Positions 10,401 to 21,511 of a DNA stretch of 64,000 nucleotides are shown here, in pieces (position 1 is the stretch's first letter; each line of letters opens with the position of its first letter). Below the pieces are notes generated by a model. That model saw only the letters and a program-made list of their open reading frames with translations. It had not been told where the DNA came from and ran no database searches. The position numbers and the translations under genes were made by a program. Location of the stretch: contig OX463822.1 of the NCBI GenBank assembly GCA_949825045.1, forward strand, positions 3,663,001 to 3,727,000, in the 5' to 3' direction. Origin of the DNA: Argyresthia goedartella (taxonomy: Eukaryota > Arthropoda > Insecta > Lepidoptera > Argyresthiidae).

Positions 10401-11363
10401 TTATGCATAAGAGTCACTGACGGTTCGATTCGCATACTTTTTCGACGCGTAATTATCCCTGCTTCCTACACTGGTTAAGTAAAACTATGAAGTAGGCACT
10501 CATTCACGCAAGATATGCATGCTTTTTTTTAAATAAGTGGGGTACCCATACCAGAGCAACGCATTATTATATTTTGTTTTATACGATGGTACAGAACCTT
10601 TCGTGCGCGAGTCCGATTCACACTTGACTGATTATATATCTCACACCGTTAATCTGAAGAGCCATAACCATTCTGGAGGCTGGTATATATTTATTAGAAC
10701 GTGAATGTTCCTAATTGCTCTGTGAGTGATGTGTTTATTGCCCGTTTGAACATTAACACCTTAAAGAGGAGAAATAATCACATTTTTGCTATTTCAATTT
10801 ATTGCATAATTAAAACGTTATATAGCGTGTATAAAGAACAAAAACACATAGCGTCACACCTTTTCCCACAAGCGGTGGCAGAGACCATGTTGCGCTTACA
10901 TTAAGCTAGTAAGTGTATTATTATATAAATTGAGAATACCTTATATAGAATATTGCTTATGCCTAACACGGTCCATAGTGATCTACAAATATATATTAAG
11001 ACCTTATTTTTATAATGGAGTGCAATAAATGAATATAAACATGAAATAATATGGGTGTATTTGTATAAGTTTTGTGTGTTGCAAAATATAACTTTAACAC
11101 GCTGTACACAATAGAAAGGCGAGCTTTCTCTACCAAGAGATACCTCTAGAAAAACTATAGGATAAAAGAATACTACTGAAACAAACCCACTAAGCCAAGC
11201 TCAATTAAATACGCCATGAACAATCAACAATATTTATACTTCAAAATACTTATTGAAAACCCAGACCAAAGTCCTGTTTCTAAAATTATTGATTGTAAAA
11301 AATTTGAAGCACATTTTTTGTTTAACTTGTTTTGATTGACATAGCTTTCAATTACTATTGACT

Positions 11364-11720
11364 CAAAAAACTCAAAAACTCAAAACGTTTATTCTGTAAA
11401 TAGGCCACAAGGGCACTTTCACATTTCATTTCATTTCATTTTTTACAGAACATTTGGTATTATGATTTGTATCATATTATCAGAAAAAAAAAAGTACTTA
11501 ATTATTGTTTCTGAGAGATGTAAAGAGTCTCAAATGTCATAATAAAATAATTAAAATATAAATAACAGAGATGTATAGTCTCTTTAGTCAATAATACAAT
11601 GATAATAGGAGATGTAAATGGTCCCCACAGTCAAGAGTTGTATAATTAAATTAATCTTTGGAGGTGTAAAAGGCCTCCAAGTGTCCAGTAAAAGAAACTC
11701 TGGCAGTGAGGATGCTCACA
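11364..11720 (-). mobile_element. LINE 3' UTR fragment with (GAGTTTT)n-like tail
   Basis: The tail on the plus strand is CTCAAAAAACTCAAAAACTC (from 11364). The body is AT-rich and contains four short imperfect inverted motifs of the form GAGATGTAAA-n-TCTC/CCTCC near 11514, 11569, 11610 and 11660. No ORF. Confidence 0.45.
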
Positions 11721-11792
11721 ATTAATTAGAACAATTCAGTCCCAAGCATTTTTATCGTCTATATGTATATTGCCAAAAAAAACGCAAATCAT

Positions 11793-11940
11793 TTACTGCA
11801 AGTAGGCAAAATAATGCACTTTTACAAGTCAAACACTTAGTTAAGTCTCATATACATGGAAAAAAAATATGATCAACTAAACTAATGAGTAAATTAATGA
11901 TTATGGTTTGATTTTGAAAAAGGAAATTTCCCCTTCAATT
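11793..11940 (-). mobile_element. LINE 3' UTR fragment (partner at 19.4 kb)
   Basis: Nearly the same sequence occurs at 19372-19535: CATTTACTGCAAGTAGGCAAAATAATGCAC here, CATTTATTGCAAGTAGACAAAATAATGCAC there, then CTCATATACATGG and GAAAAAGGAAATTTC. Non-coding 3' UTR of a non-LTR element on the minus strand. Confidence 0.55.
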
Positions 11941-12165
11941 GGTGATTCATGGCTGAATCTCGCACAGGACAAAGAAACTCCATAAACTCTAGCAGTGCTT
12001 CGGAAATACGCGCGTCAGAGAAGATAGCACCAAGAAACTCTACGGGGATGTAATTTTTTTAATTTTCGTCATATTTAACATCGTATCCATAAGTGCCAAT
12101 AAGACATCTCAAGATAACAATTTAACAAAATAAATAAATAAGAGGCTTTCAAATAAATTTCAATT
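11941..12165. other. Unassigned
   Basis: Short non-coding stretch, nothing recognised. Confidence 0.4.
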
Positions 12166-12445
12166 TTAACTTTTAGCACACAGTCGACTGGGGATCAAGC
12201 TTCGGCCCACGATCGTAACACATGTCCTATTAAAAAAAAAACAAAGAATAGAAAAGTAGGCCGTGAACGAGTTTCTTGTCCAGCTTCTTCTCCGCTGCCA
12301 TAACACTTTCCGAAGCGGTAGTAGTTTTTCTTGCATTATATTGATTCCAATGACATTCAAAAAGTGTTCGTAAGAATCTACTTTGACTATAAAAAAATGA
12401 AGATTGAAATTTGAAGTTTAACGTATCACTATTTCGATTGAACAC
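12166..12445 (-). repeat. Unclassified dispersed repeat with short minus-strand frames
   Basis: Two overlapping minus-strand open pieces (12166-12360 and 12230-12445) with no domain I recognise. Its left end (12172-12211) matches 2823-2866 in inverse orientation, so it is repeat-derived rather than a gene. Confidence 0.35.
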
Positions 12446-12489
12446 AGTCCCATATGTTTTTGCAATCGTTTTGAGATCGTGTGGCTTTG

Positions 12490-13517
12490 TATCTACGATA
12501 TTAACGTTACTAGAAATCTACTGCTGGGCTTAGGTTTTAAAATAAATAATGAGAAAAGTAACTTCACACCCTCTAACTGTAATAAGTTAATAGGCTATCT
12601 CATAGACTCAAAATCTATGACTATTATATTACCAGCCGATAAAAAAGTAACATAAAAATTAACTAATAAAGTTTATGAAACTCAAACATGACGGAATAAG
12701 AAGGTTTGCCCAGCTAGTAGGCTTACTAATCTCTTCCGGCCTTACTAATAAAAGAAGTAATTCACGGTTTAACTTATACAGTGTTTTGTCTTACTTTGAC
12801 ATTTTACATTTAATCGACGTATGAAAAGGACAAAACACTGTATAAGTTAAACCGTGAATAACTTCTTTTATTAGTAAGGCCGTTCTTGTCCAGCAGCAGA
12901 ATACGGTATATTATGGACAAAACAGCTAGCACGCTGTATTTTTTTATTCTTCAAGGCCATGATGACTATGATAAGATAAGATAAGATCATGAGTATCCTA
13001 GACTCATTGTCACCAGATTTCTCTTGGTCGCTAAAAGCAATCGATGATTCTACCCATAGGATTAGGGACAATAACTACGTAACTGAAATTTACACGGCGA
13101 ATGACTCAACTACAGGATGGGGTACGGTCTCAAGGGAAAACCGCCAGTGGAATATGGTCTGCGAGTGAGACTACTCAACACATCATCGCTCTCGAGTTGT
13201 TAGCAGCTTTTATTGGCCTCAAATTATTTGGAAAAAATTATCACGACTGTCAAATATTACTAAGGATAGATAACTTAATCACGATATCGTGCATTAATTG
13301 TATGGGCGGAATCCAGTTTCAACATCAAACTCAAATATCTAAAGACATCTGGCAGTGGTGTGAATCCCGACGGATTTTTGCTTTCGCAGCTTACGTTGAA
13401 TCCTCTAAGCATAAAGCTGATGTAGAATCCAGACGGATCCATCCAGACATCGAATGGAAACTTATGATTCGCTCATTTTTAAATGGGGAAAACCTCAGTC
13501 ATGACCATAATGTGTAA
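12490..13517 (+). pseudogene. DIRS-like retrotransposon RT/RNase H remnant
   Basis: Frames on the plus strand show the end of a DIRS-type reverse transcriptase (12502-12650: N-V-T-R-N-L-L then I-N-N-E-K-S and L-P-A-D-K-K), continued after the MITE insertion by I-L-W-T-K-Q-L-A-R (about 12905). An RNase H follows, starting near 13024 with E-I-Y-T-A-N-D-S-T-T-G-W-G. A frameshift near 13130 leads into a 138-codon open piece (13101-13517) with E-L-L-A-A-F, L-R-I-D-N, I-W-Q-W-C-E and D-V-E-S-R-R, all DIRS RNase H hallmarks. No tyrosine recombinase is seen. Broken and inactive. Confidence 0.65.
12737..12882. mobile_element. Hairpin MITE inserted in the DIRS-like remnant
   Basis: Arms 12737-12790 and 12829-12882 are 54-nt inverted repeats with a single mismatch, separated by 38 bases. 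The element begins CGGCCTTACTAATAAAAG and ends in the complement. It interrupts the RT/RNase H frame. No clear TSD was defined. Confidence 0.75.
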
Positions 13518-13767
13518 ATTTTCTACATATTATGACATTCAAATTTCGAACGCCGACACCCGCCTGCGTGCCGCCCCTACTTTATCTGTGAAGTTGGCCC
13601 CTACTTTATCTGTGAAGCAGAACAAGCTAAACAACGCAATGCCACAATGCCGGTCAAACATGCGGTTCCTGAACACATCAAAGAGAGCTTATGATTTGTG
13701 TGTAGATAAACTAATGTATGTAACTGTACATAATTAAGCATTATGTATCAGTCACATAAACTACTAA
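13494..13767 (+). repeat. Dispersed repeat, copy 2 (partner at 0.6 kb)
   Basis: Same repeat as 602-995, without the 80-bp MITE. It has its own short duplication, CCCCTACTTTATCTGTGAAG twice in a row (13575-13594 and 13599-13618). Confidence 0.7.
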
Positions 13768-13890
13768 TTTGTTGTTCGTACATGTTCAACCTAGGACGAA
13801 GGGTAAAGGGGGTGAGCGAAGCGAAGCCCCTTTACCCTTCGTCCTTTTTGCCCTGATATTTGCTGTGCAAATCAGTATTTTTGATGTGCA
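13768..13890. repeat. Partial copy of the 340-bp GGC...GCC hairpin element, loop inverted
   Basis: A perfect 19-bp stem (13793-13811 and 13827-13845) encloses the loop GTGAGCGAAGCGAAG. The left flank (TTTGTTGTTCGTACATGTTC) matches the elements at 21784-22120 and 49025-49365, but the loop is in the opposite orientation relative to that flank. Confidence 0.6.
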
Positions 13891-13949
13891 GTTTAATATT
13901 TCCCATTTATATTTAAGAAATAGTAAAAATAAAAAAATCAATGTAGACC

Positions 13950-14193
13950 ATTAATGTCCCCACCGAGAGGCACAGGCCTTTACCCGGATTCGGTACTCCA
14001 ACACGCTGTCTCAGAGCGGGTTGATGGAGGGGTTTTACCTGTGGGTTTTACGAACACTTTCACATACCGAAACACTGAACATCCGATAATGTACTTAAGA
14101 TAAATTAATTATCTTATTGGTACACGGTCAGGATTCGAACCTGCATTTCTAGTGTGAGAAGCAGGCGTGAAACACATTAGATCACGGTGCTCT
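13950..14193 (-). mobile_element. tRNA-derived SINE
   Basis: On the minus strand, 14193-14119 reads like a tRNA: start GAGCACCGTGATCTAATG (A-box region) and B box GGTTCGAATCC (14131-14141 on plus), followed by a non-tRNA body. The anticodon and acceptor arms are degenerate and there is a long 3' extension, so it is a SINE head rather than a tRNA gene. Confidence 0.6.
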
Positions 14194-14379
14194 AGTATAG
14201 TAATAAGTAAGAAATAGTAAATTGGTAGTCAAATAAGGGTGGAAAGCAAAAGCAAGCAACCAATCAGCGTTCACGGCGCGAACATCGTTGCTATTTCGGT
14301 ATTGATGCGAGGCAGAGTTGTTAAAAACTAGATGACTGGGCGCGGGCCCTCACTTGTGCTGGTGACTTCGGTTCTGAAG

Positions 14380-14612
14380 CATCTCCACCCCTATAGGCCT
14401 CTTTACACAAATATGAGTATTTTCTATTGTGTTTGATATTTGTTAGTGAAGGGGCAAATACGAAGTACCCGTAACCGGCGAGCTTGCATGAAGAGACTTA
14501 TGAATGTTGAGGAAGCGAGAGATGTATGCCAGGATCGTAGCAGGTCTTTGGTCTCTGCCAACCCCTCTTCCGGGAAATAGGCGTGAGCATATGTATGTAT
14601 GTATGTTTAATA
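14380..14612 (+). mobile_element. 3' end of a LINE with (TATG)n tail
   Basis: A truncated end reading ATGTTGAGGAAGCGAGAGAT ... GTATGCCAGGATCGTAGCA ... TCTCTGCC ... CCTCTTCCGGGAAA, closed by a TATG microsatellite (14591-14608). I recognise this as a common lepidopteran LINE 3' end; the frame across it is the last part of ORF2. Confidence 0.5.
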
Positions 14613-15530
14613 TTTGTTTCTTCTAAAGGCTTTATATCGAATTGCGTGTAGATGTTAGCAATAAGCTTATCTTTACTAATTACGTTTCCTTCTGTTTCAA
14701 GCTGTATGATATCCGAATAAAATATAAACATGTCGTTCAATTAACTTTTTTATTTTTCAATCACCCTACTACATGACTAGACAACTAGCTTATCCTTCAC
14801 TTTACTTCACTATATAGAATAAAATGATGATGCCTTTGCGATGTTCAGCTAGCATTAGAAGATAAGAAGTTATAACATCAGAAGTATAGTAGGAATAGCA
14901 GCGTCGGTTAGTTTTACTTATCCATATGAAACCCCTTTTCTTACAAGTGCCTCTTTCAGTGCTAGTGCGTCATGCTTGGGCACGACACTGAAAGAGTGCG
15001 AAAAGGACTCTTGCGGGTGTTACGCAAGCGTGACAAACTTGCGTGCATGATTAAATCCGCAGAAGAGGCGCAAAAAGTCCTTAATATCCCAATATCTTAT
15101 GCCCGACTGAACAGAGCACCTCTCAAGTGAAGAACAGTTTAAAACTCATACTGAAACTGTATTTTCCCGAACGAGAGACAGTGAATGCACGACTTAGAGT
15201 GTCTGTCAAACTGAGTCGTTGGTTGTGCATCCGAGCTATCGTAGTGCCTGAAAGAACAGATACGAGGATTTATGGCTTTAGATACGATATTGCTCCTGAA
15301 ACTGAAGCATGTGCTGTTGACTTTTGATAAGCGAACCCACGCAACGTACTGTAATTTATCAGGGGATTTTGGCCTTTATTTTTGTATATGTAGGATTGTC
15401 GTCATAATAATATATTCCAAGAATTTCATGCTTAGGTTTTTATTATTAAACGTGGCTGTAAAGCTGTACCTCTCTTAGTTCGTTTGAGACAGGGCCTGAC
15501 TATTTGTCATGTATGTATTTACATATTGAT
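14613..15530. other. Unassigned
   Basis: Short open frames only, without recognisable domains. No repeat partner noticed except at its right edge. Confidence 0.4.
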
Positions 15531-15790
15531 TAAACATATGGAAAGTATGTTATTCTCAAGGAGAGAAATCGGATGTTCCAATCTTAGTCAAATGTAAAAA
15601 TGTATGTAGTCGTCGAAAATATTATTGTTATGATTCAAATTATTTTGATAATGTAAAGCCGTACAAGTCTCTTTGGCTGTCAGCGAGCAGTGACCTCTCC
15701 TTCTCGCAAAAGAGAAGGTGGGGTGAGAAAGAGAGAGGTAACAGCTCACTCCGGGCCCAAAAAACTTGGTGGGAAATGTAAATATGTCAA
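15531..15790. repeat. Dispersed repeat pair, copy 1
   Basis: Diverged match to 18597-18830: shared blocks include TCAAGGAGAGAAATCGGAT (TCGAGGAGAGAAATCGGAT there) and GTACAAGTCTCTTTGGCT (GTACGAGTTTCTTTGGCT there), followed by GTGACCTCTC. Family unknown, non-coding. Confidence 0.5.
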
Positions 15791-16159
15791 CAATTTTTTG
15801 ATAGCCAAACTTCAGACATCGGTATCGACATTTCATATAATTTTATCTGATTCTGCCATGATAGTTTGTTTCCTACTCTAGAAAAGTTTTGGGTAGTTGG
15901 TGCCCTTTCGATACTGAAAACACAAAGCGGCAGTCAAAGGTTGTTTGTGTTTGTTTGTTAGAAACTGTTTCGTTTAAAATACAAAGCAGCTGCAACTTAT
16001 TGTTATAACTAGTATTTTGGTATAAAGTTTGTTGTTACTACTAAATGACTTACCTGTTTTATGAAAATTGGTGGCAGTTCTGAAACCAGATAAGGCATAG
16101 GTCTTATTCTTAAATGTTATATGCATTTATTTACGGCTTAGTGTGAAATATAAAACTTT

Positions 16160-16790
16160 CTACGAAACGGCACTGCGGTAGGGATTAATTATGTGGGGCG
16201 TTGACGTTGACAGGGCGTTCAAAACCCAGAAAAAGTGTGTTCGAGCACTACATATATGGTGCAGGTTGTTTGGACAGTTGTAAACCTTTGCTTAAAAAAA
16301 CACAGATTCTTCCCCTACCATGCCTCTATATTTATGAAATGTGCATTTTTGTTAAAAAATACCCAGAGTTCTTTAAGAAAAACTGTGAAATGTTTAGTGC
16401 AAGAGGCAGATATATGTAAAGATAAATTATATGTACCACCACAAAGGTTACAAATATATTCGAAAAGTGCATATTTTATGGCAATTAGAATTTATAAAAA
16501 AATATATCTTGATGATATTAAACATCTTACATTTAATCAGTTTAAAACAAAATTATTTAATTATTTAATGGATAAATTATATTATAGAGTAACTGACATA
16601 TTAACGATTAATCAATTTATTTAAATAATTTAATATTGAATTTTATTTTTGAATTTATAACTGGCATTGTAAAATGTTTGCACACCAACTCCTAGATGGT
16701 TAATATGATGAAACTGATGCATACCAACATTTAAGATCACATTTACACATATTTAAAGCAAAAAAACGATTTGATTTGATTTGATTTGAA
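16160..16790 (+). pseudogene. 3' end of a non-LTR retrotransposon ORF2, (GATTT)n tail
   Basis: Overlapping frames (16201-16419 and 16235-16624) together resemble the C-terminal region downstream of RT in jockey/CR1-group elements: Y-G-A-G-C-L-D-S-C, L-P-L-P-C-L-Y-I-Y-E, then F-N-Q-F-K-T-K-L. The frame switches at least twice. The 3' UTR ends in a TTTGA repeat (about 16768-16789). 5' truncated; EN and the RT core are absent. Confidence 0.55.
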
Positions 16791-16841
16791 TCTTGAAGTT
16801 AGTTAGAATATATAATAATAATACCTTGGACACTATTTACA

Positions 16842-17160
16842 CACATTGATCTAGCCCCAAACTAGGATTCCCTTATCTTGGGTACTAGACAACGATACAC
16901 ATACTTATATAGATAAATATTATACTTAAATAAAGAAACAACCTTGACTAGGGTACAAAAATCCGTTCTCATCAAACAAATATTTGCCCCCACCGGGACT
17001 CGAACCCGGGACCCTTGGCTTCGTTGGCAGGGTCACTGCCGACTCGGCCATTCGGGTCGTCCAGAATAATGGTGTCATAACAATTCTTTCGGAGATCCTC
17101 TCAATCCCATATCTACCCCCTCCGAACTGAAGTGATGTGATAACGCGACCGGTCATCACA
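16842..17160 (-). mobile_element. Lepidopteran tRNA-derived SINE
   Basis: Minus strand: A-box-like TGGCCGAGTCGGCAGTGAC, B box GGTTCGAGTCC (16996-17006 on plus), then GGGGGCAAATATTTGTTTGA and a long tail ending in (ATT)n near 16810-16830. I recognise this arrangement, including the post-tRNA ATATTTG-TGATGAG-ACGGAT block, as a widespread lepidopteran repeat. Polymerase III would transcribe an intact copy from the internal boxes. Confidence 0.7.
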
Positions 17161-17343
17161 TTAACGAGAACCCTTCGAAGGTTCGCCCGAGGGCTGAAGT
17201 AGAGAACTTGACACGCGTTGCGGGAAAGGGCAAGGGATTTGTTGGCAACTAACAGCTGGGCGATAGCGGGAAATAGAAAAGCGAAACATACCTACTTGTA
17301 CATATAGTGAAGATTCCTTTTAGCACAGTACGCGTTCTGACTA

Positions 17344-17509
17344 CTTTAGCTCCTTCCAGTTAAAGTGCAGTAAAGTATATTGACCCGCTAAGAAAAAGTA
17401 TGCGATTTGAAATTAGCCGTCGTGACTTTGAGCGGCAAACGTCAAATCGCATATATTTTCTTAGCGGGTCAATGTACTTTATTGCAAGTTTAACTGATAG
17501 GAGCTAAAG
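17344..17509. mobile_element. MITE with 67-nt terminal inverted repeats
   Basis: Arms 17344-17410 and 17442-17509 begin CTTTAGCTCC and run through GACCCGCTAAGAAAA, matching at well over 80% with small gaps; the spacer is 31 bases. A 40-bp relic of the same arm is at 45359-45398. Confidence 0.7.
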
Positions 17510-18596
17510 CAGGTATTCCGGCTGCAACGGTGCCTTTGTCAGCCCTTATGGTTTGAGCATGGGTCAAGAAATATATGATGATTTGTTATGTAATACAGGT
17601 ATATTTATATAAGTTGATGAGGAGATGACAATCACATGGAAGCGGAGTTTAGAAATTTATGTTCTATTCTGTAGCGGCAGCAAACTCAACAGAAAATTTA
17701 ATGAATGATTAAATTAAAATTAACATCTTTTTGGAGTGAATAACTTATTTAACCGACAGGTGACAAAGAAATTACATTAATTGTTGCTTTCAAAAAAATA
17801 TCGATACCATACGATGTAACAAACAAAACATAGTATGACCCGTATACACCGAAACTTAGTGCCAATTTTTTTAAACTTGACATCCTAAATTTGTTTTCAT
17901 TTTTCAGTATGGGGTTAAGAGTCACTGACTCTGAAGATATAGAATATAGAATAGATAGATTTTATGTCGTTGATGCGAATATGATAGACAGTGGTTTTTT
18001 TATGGAATTTTTATAAAAACATTGAAGAAAGAGATCTAGATCATTGGAGCTCAAAATCGATGGTTTTTCAGACAATTTTCTCATAAATTTAGATGGATCA
18101 GACGAAGATTCATGTGATGGATCATTTTATTTGACAGATTGGTAGGGAATGCAACCTCGACCCGAGATCGCCAAGTCAAGATATTGCGAGACTGGAAATT
18201 TCAATTACCCCAACGAGTATAAAATAAAGTACTTTGAGCATATTAGTATTATAATTTATTGAGCAGAATTTTCGAACTTTTTTAAAAATACATTTTTAAA
18301 AGAGTCCTAAATTTTTTACTTCATAAGATATGTAACTTAGGGTTACTGGAAAGATATAATACTAGTTTTATGCGTGTGTATTTTTTGTTGTAAACCTATT
18401 GTTTATCATATATTTTTTCATCAATCAACTTTTTTGAAATAATGCCACGGTTAGCTAGAGCTGACATTTTCCCATTATAGGTTTTGAATTTTATTACCAT
18501 GGCACGAGGCTCCTAAATCATGATGCCTCATAGCGGGATTGCATAATGTGGCATAATGCATCCCAGCCAGAGGTGTCGATTTAACTCGTCCGACTA
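17510..18596. other. Unassigned
   Basis: No gene or repeat recognised. 17900-18150 has an acidic-looking short frame on plus but nothing I can assign. Confidence 0.4.
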
Positions 18597-18830
18597 CGGA
18601 TAGATAAAACTTATGGAAAGCGTGGAATTCTCGAGGAGAGAAATCGGATTGATTTATATAATATACTAATGTACCAAATGTGCAAATGTATGTGCAAAAA
18701 TATTTCTGTACGGAGTCAAATAGTGATTCTGGTTTGGAGTGCAACATCATGTACGAGTTTCTTTGGCTCTGAGCAAACTGTGACCTCTCTATTTCGCATA
18801 TGGTAGGGTAGGGTCTGTTTTATTCTAGAT
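18597..18830. repeat. Dispersed repeat pair, copy 2
   Basis: Partner of 15531-15790 in the same orientation. Non-coding and diverged. Confidence 0.5.
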
Positions 18831-19371
18831 GTTCTGTTGTGTCGTAGGACATGAGGGAGAGAGCTATGCGCTTTATGGCACAGTCCCTTATTTCGTATGG
18901 CACAACACGACATTCAAAATACAAACTATAATAAAAAAAGCTTTTATGTTTAGTTTTTGCCAATGCCCAAACTTGATGGGGTTGCGTCTAATCATTCCAG
19001 AGTTCCCGTGGGAACCTTCCGGCTCCATCGTCAGAATATGACCTATAGTGGGAGTTCTATCGCTCCCATACCGAACATTATTTCTGATTACTGAAATATT
19101 TGGTTTTACCATCGTTTAATAATAAATTATTAACTGTGAACCTGTGAATTGTTTAAAGACAATACCTTGTAAGGATTATCAAAATCTTCTTTTTATCTTT
19201 CTATCTTGAAGACGAATGCAGTATCATCAGTACACTAACACTAAGTCAGTCAATTTCTTCACCATTAAAAGCAGATCGTTGGTTGTTGAACTCAGATTTT
19301 TACACCCGATCTATCAGATTTAAGGACATATATTTGTGTCCTTTGAATTCTATTGCTTCAATCAAATCAAA
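18831..19371. other. Unassigned
   Basis: No gene, RNA gene or repeat recognised. Confidence 0.4.
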
Positions 19372-19535
19372 TCATTTATTGCAAGTAGACAAAATAATGC
19401 ACTTTTACAAGACAAACTCTTACTTAAGTCTCATATACATGGAAAAAAATTAAAAATTAATCAAATATGATCAATTAAACTAATGAGCACATAACTGATT
19501 TGAGTTTGAAAAAGGAAATTTCTCGATCTCGATTA
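19372..19535 (-). mobile_element. LINE 3' UTR with (TTGAT)n tail (partner at 11.8 kb)
   Basis: Plus-strand CAATCAAATCAAATC is the tail; the body matches 11793-11940. A 5'-truncated 3' UTR on the minus strand. Confidence 0.55.
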
Positions 19536-20084
19536 TTTATAACTCCGTAATGATTTTATTTAATTAGATGCGAAAAACGCCGATAGCATCCTGTGCGGCG
19601 TTTCATGCAGATAAAATGTGAGATATAAAAGTAATGTCTGATTTTATAGTCGATTAACCCCAAGAAAAACCGTATTGTTTGGCGTGGAGTTGTTTTGTAC
19701 GTTTTAAGTAACCTAATCAGGAAACTTTTCTGAAAATATATGTATAATTTAGCCTTCTTCTGTCCTAATAATATACAACCAATCACAGGCAATAAGGTTC
19801 ATTGCGGCCTTCGCTCAATGAAGTTCTAGGCCAAGACGGCTTATCAACTTAAGTGCTGAATTTAGGCGAAACCAGTTTGCTCCCACATCTCACAATTTTA
19901 ATTCACTCTGTAATGCATGCCGGATGATTCCCAGACAACATTTATTTAATATTTAATATACAAGTACGATATACCACATTACAGGTATACACCCAATGCG
20001 CTGTACAAAGTCAAATAGTTATACAATGTCAATATCAATTTAGGTAAGTCGATTTTCAACATAATGCCATTCGGAGAGAGCGAG
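19536..20084. other. Unassigned
   Basis: Nothing recognised. Confidence 0.4.
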
Positions 20085-20220
20085 CATTCATGTATGGGTA
20101 ACTACCGTCCTATCAGCCTTTTCTCCAACTGTACTGTTTGAAAACCATAATCCTGTGGATCCTTAAGAGTCTCACATACTTAGAAAACCAGCCTATTATT
20201 ACGTGTAATTATGTGTTAAG
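20085..20220 (+). pseudogene. Tiny non-LTR RT fragment
   Basis: A short frame with G-N-Y-R-P-I-S-L (about 20096-20119), the conserved RT block of LINEs, stops soon after. Too little to assign to a clade. Confidence 0.35.
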
Positions 20221-20790
20221 TGTCTGAATATAATGATATTTCGCATGTGGTAGTCCATCGGCACGTATTTGTAGCTCTAAAGCAGAAGGGGAAATTCGAA
20301 GAAGTTTCCATCATCGCTCAGATAAGTTAGCATGTGGATCACAGATCCGACGTTCAGTGTCCGAGTCTTACCTTAAGAATAACCATGATACCACAAAAAA
20401 TATAAAACACCGTTTAACCTCAAAACCAAACGTCAAATCCCATACGTTTTTATTTTTAAACAAGTGTTGAATAGTGATTTATTTTTTTGTGGTAAGGCCC
20501 TAAATTAAATTAAATTTGACCTTATTTCAGTAATTGATATATTTTTTGTATATTTTTTATCATCGATTGGAAATCATGATTTTAATTGTTAATAATAATA
20601 ATATTTATTTATTTCAGATATACATCCATAATTAAACACGGTAAAATGAAAAATAAATTGAAATAATGACACAAAACAAAAAATTAATTAATTGGTAACA
20701 CAGAAAACAAGATCCAAGTATGTAAGTTAAGTCCACACACTCATTCGTCATTCTGTCATAATTATGTCTATTACACATCCATCACACAAC
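20221..20790. other. Unassigned
   Basis: AT-rich, no gene or repeat recognised. Confidence 0.4.
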
Positions 20791-20798
20791 ACATTCAC

Positions 20799-21511
20799 TT
20801 ACTTCTTATTCCTGTTTAAGTGCACATCCACCCAGTGCTTCGTCATAGGGCTGTCGACCCTATCAGCCAGCGTTCTGAGGATCAAGTTCGAGCTGCCGCG
20901 AGTCCGACTCCACATGGACGCTACTCTGTTACGCAGTATGGCGAAAAATTCGTTTATTCTTGCTTCCGCAAACATCGTCGACGCGCTACAGTATCGCGGC
21001 AGCCCCAACACAATCCTCAGCGCGTTATTGTATTGGACACACAGGGAGCTGTAGGCCCTCTGCGTATAGCGAATCCACAGACTGCAGGTGTAGAAGGTTT
21101 GACAGTAGGCTCTAAACAGTGTAAGTTTCACTTCTTTAGTGCACCTTGCAAACCTGCGGGCCAGCATGTTACAGCGGACTGACAACGCCCTGCGCTCTCT
21201 CTCCATGTCCAGATCATCTGTGAGTGTCTCCGTGACCACATGCCCTAGGTACTTAAATTCCGAAACTCTGGACACGGGTATTCCACACAGCCGGACTGGT
21301 GGTACAAACGATGGTGATTTGGTGCCCGCCTTGAAAATGAGCATTTCACTTTTTTTTGCCTAAGGCCATGCGACCCGGCGTACGACTCACAGATCCCTAG
21401 TAACCGCCTGAGGGCTCTGATTGAGGGGCTAAGCACCACCATGTCGTCAGCATAGCTTATGTTGTTGACCATGATGCCATGGACTGAACATCCGACCTTG
21501 GTGTCGCACAA
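20799..21511 (-). pseudogene. Non-LTR retrotransposon RT C-terminal remnant
   Basis: The minus-strand frame 21511-21245 holds the RT catalytic box Y-A-D-D-M-V-V-L with flanking V-N-N-I-S. A frameshift near 21350, at an A/T homopolymer, leads into a 181-codon piece (21344-20799) with F-K-Y-L-G-H-V-V-T, R-C-N-M-L-A-R-R-F and Q-Y-N-N-A-L-R, the thumb and C-terminal region of this LINE type. 5' truncated near 21515. The clade is not resolved. Confidence 0.65.

Larger units (their letters stand above)
2903..11356. repeat. Large inverted repeat (about 0.8-kb arms), split by an LTR element
   Basis: The left arm is 2903-2919 plus 9043-9857; the right arm is 10513-11356. Read on opposite strands they match over about 800 nt with scattered differences and small indels; for example TATGTCAATCAAAACAAG at 9043 is mirrored at 11326-11343. 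The outer 17 bp of the left arm lie on the far side of the errantivirus-like element, which therefore inserted after the palindrome formed. The roughly 655-bp spacer holds a LINE 3' end. It could be a foldback DNA element or a head-to-head pair of one repeat; no transposase was seen. Confidence 0.75.

Noticed and set aside
13769..13954. 61-codon plus-strand ORF
   Set aside because: It runs through the perfect hairpin of a MITE; the open frame is a by-product of the palindrome.
14119..14193. Possible tRNA gene, minus strand
   Set aside because: A and B boxes are present but stems are degenerate and a SINE body follows. The same reasoning applies at 16970-17060, 26489-26575 and 51842-51911.
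15127..15327. 66-codon plus-strand ORF in an otherwise empty region
   Set aside because: No domain, start context or repeat match; length is within chance expectation.
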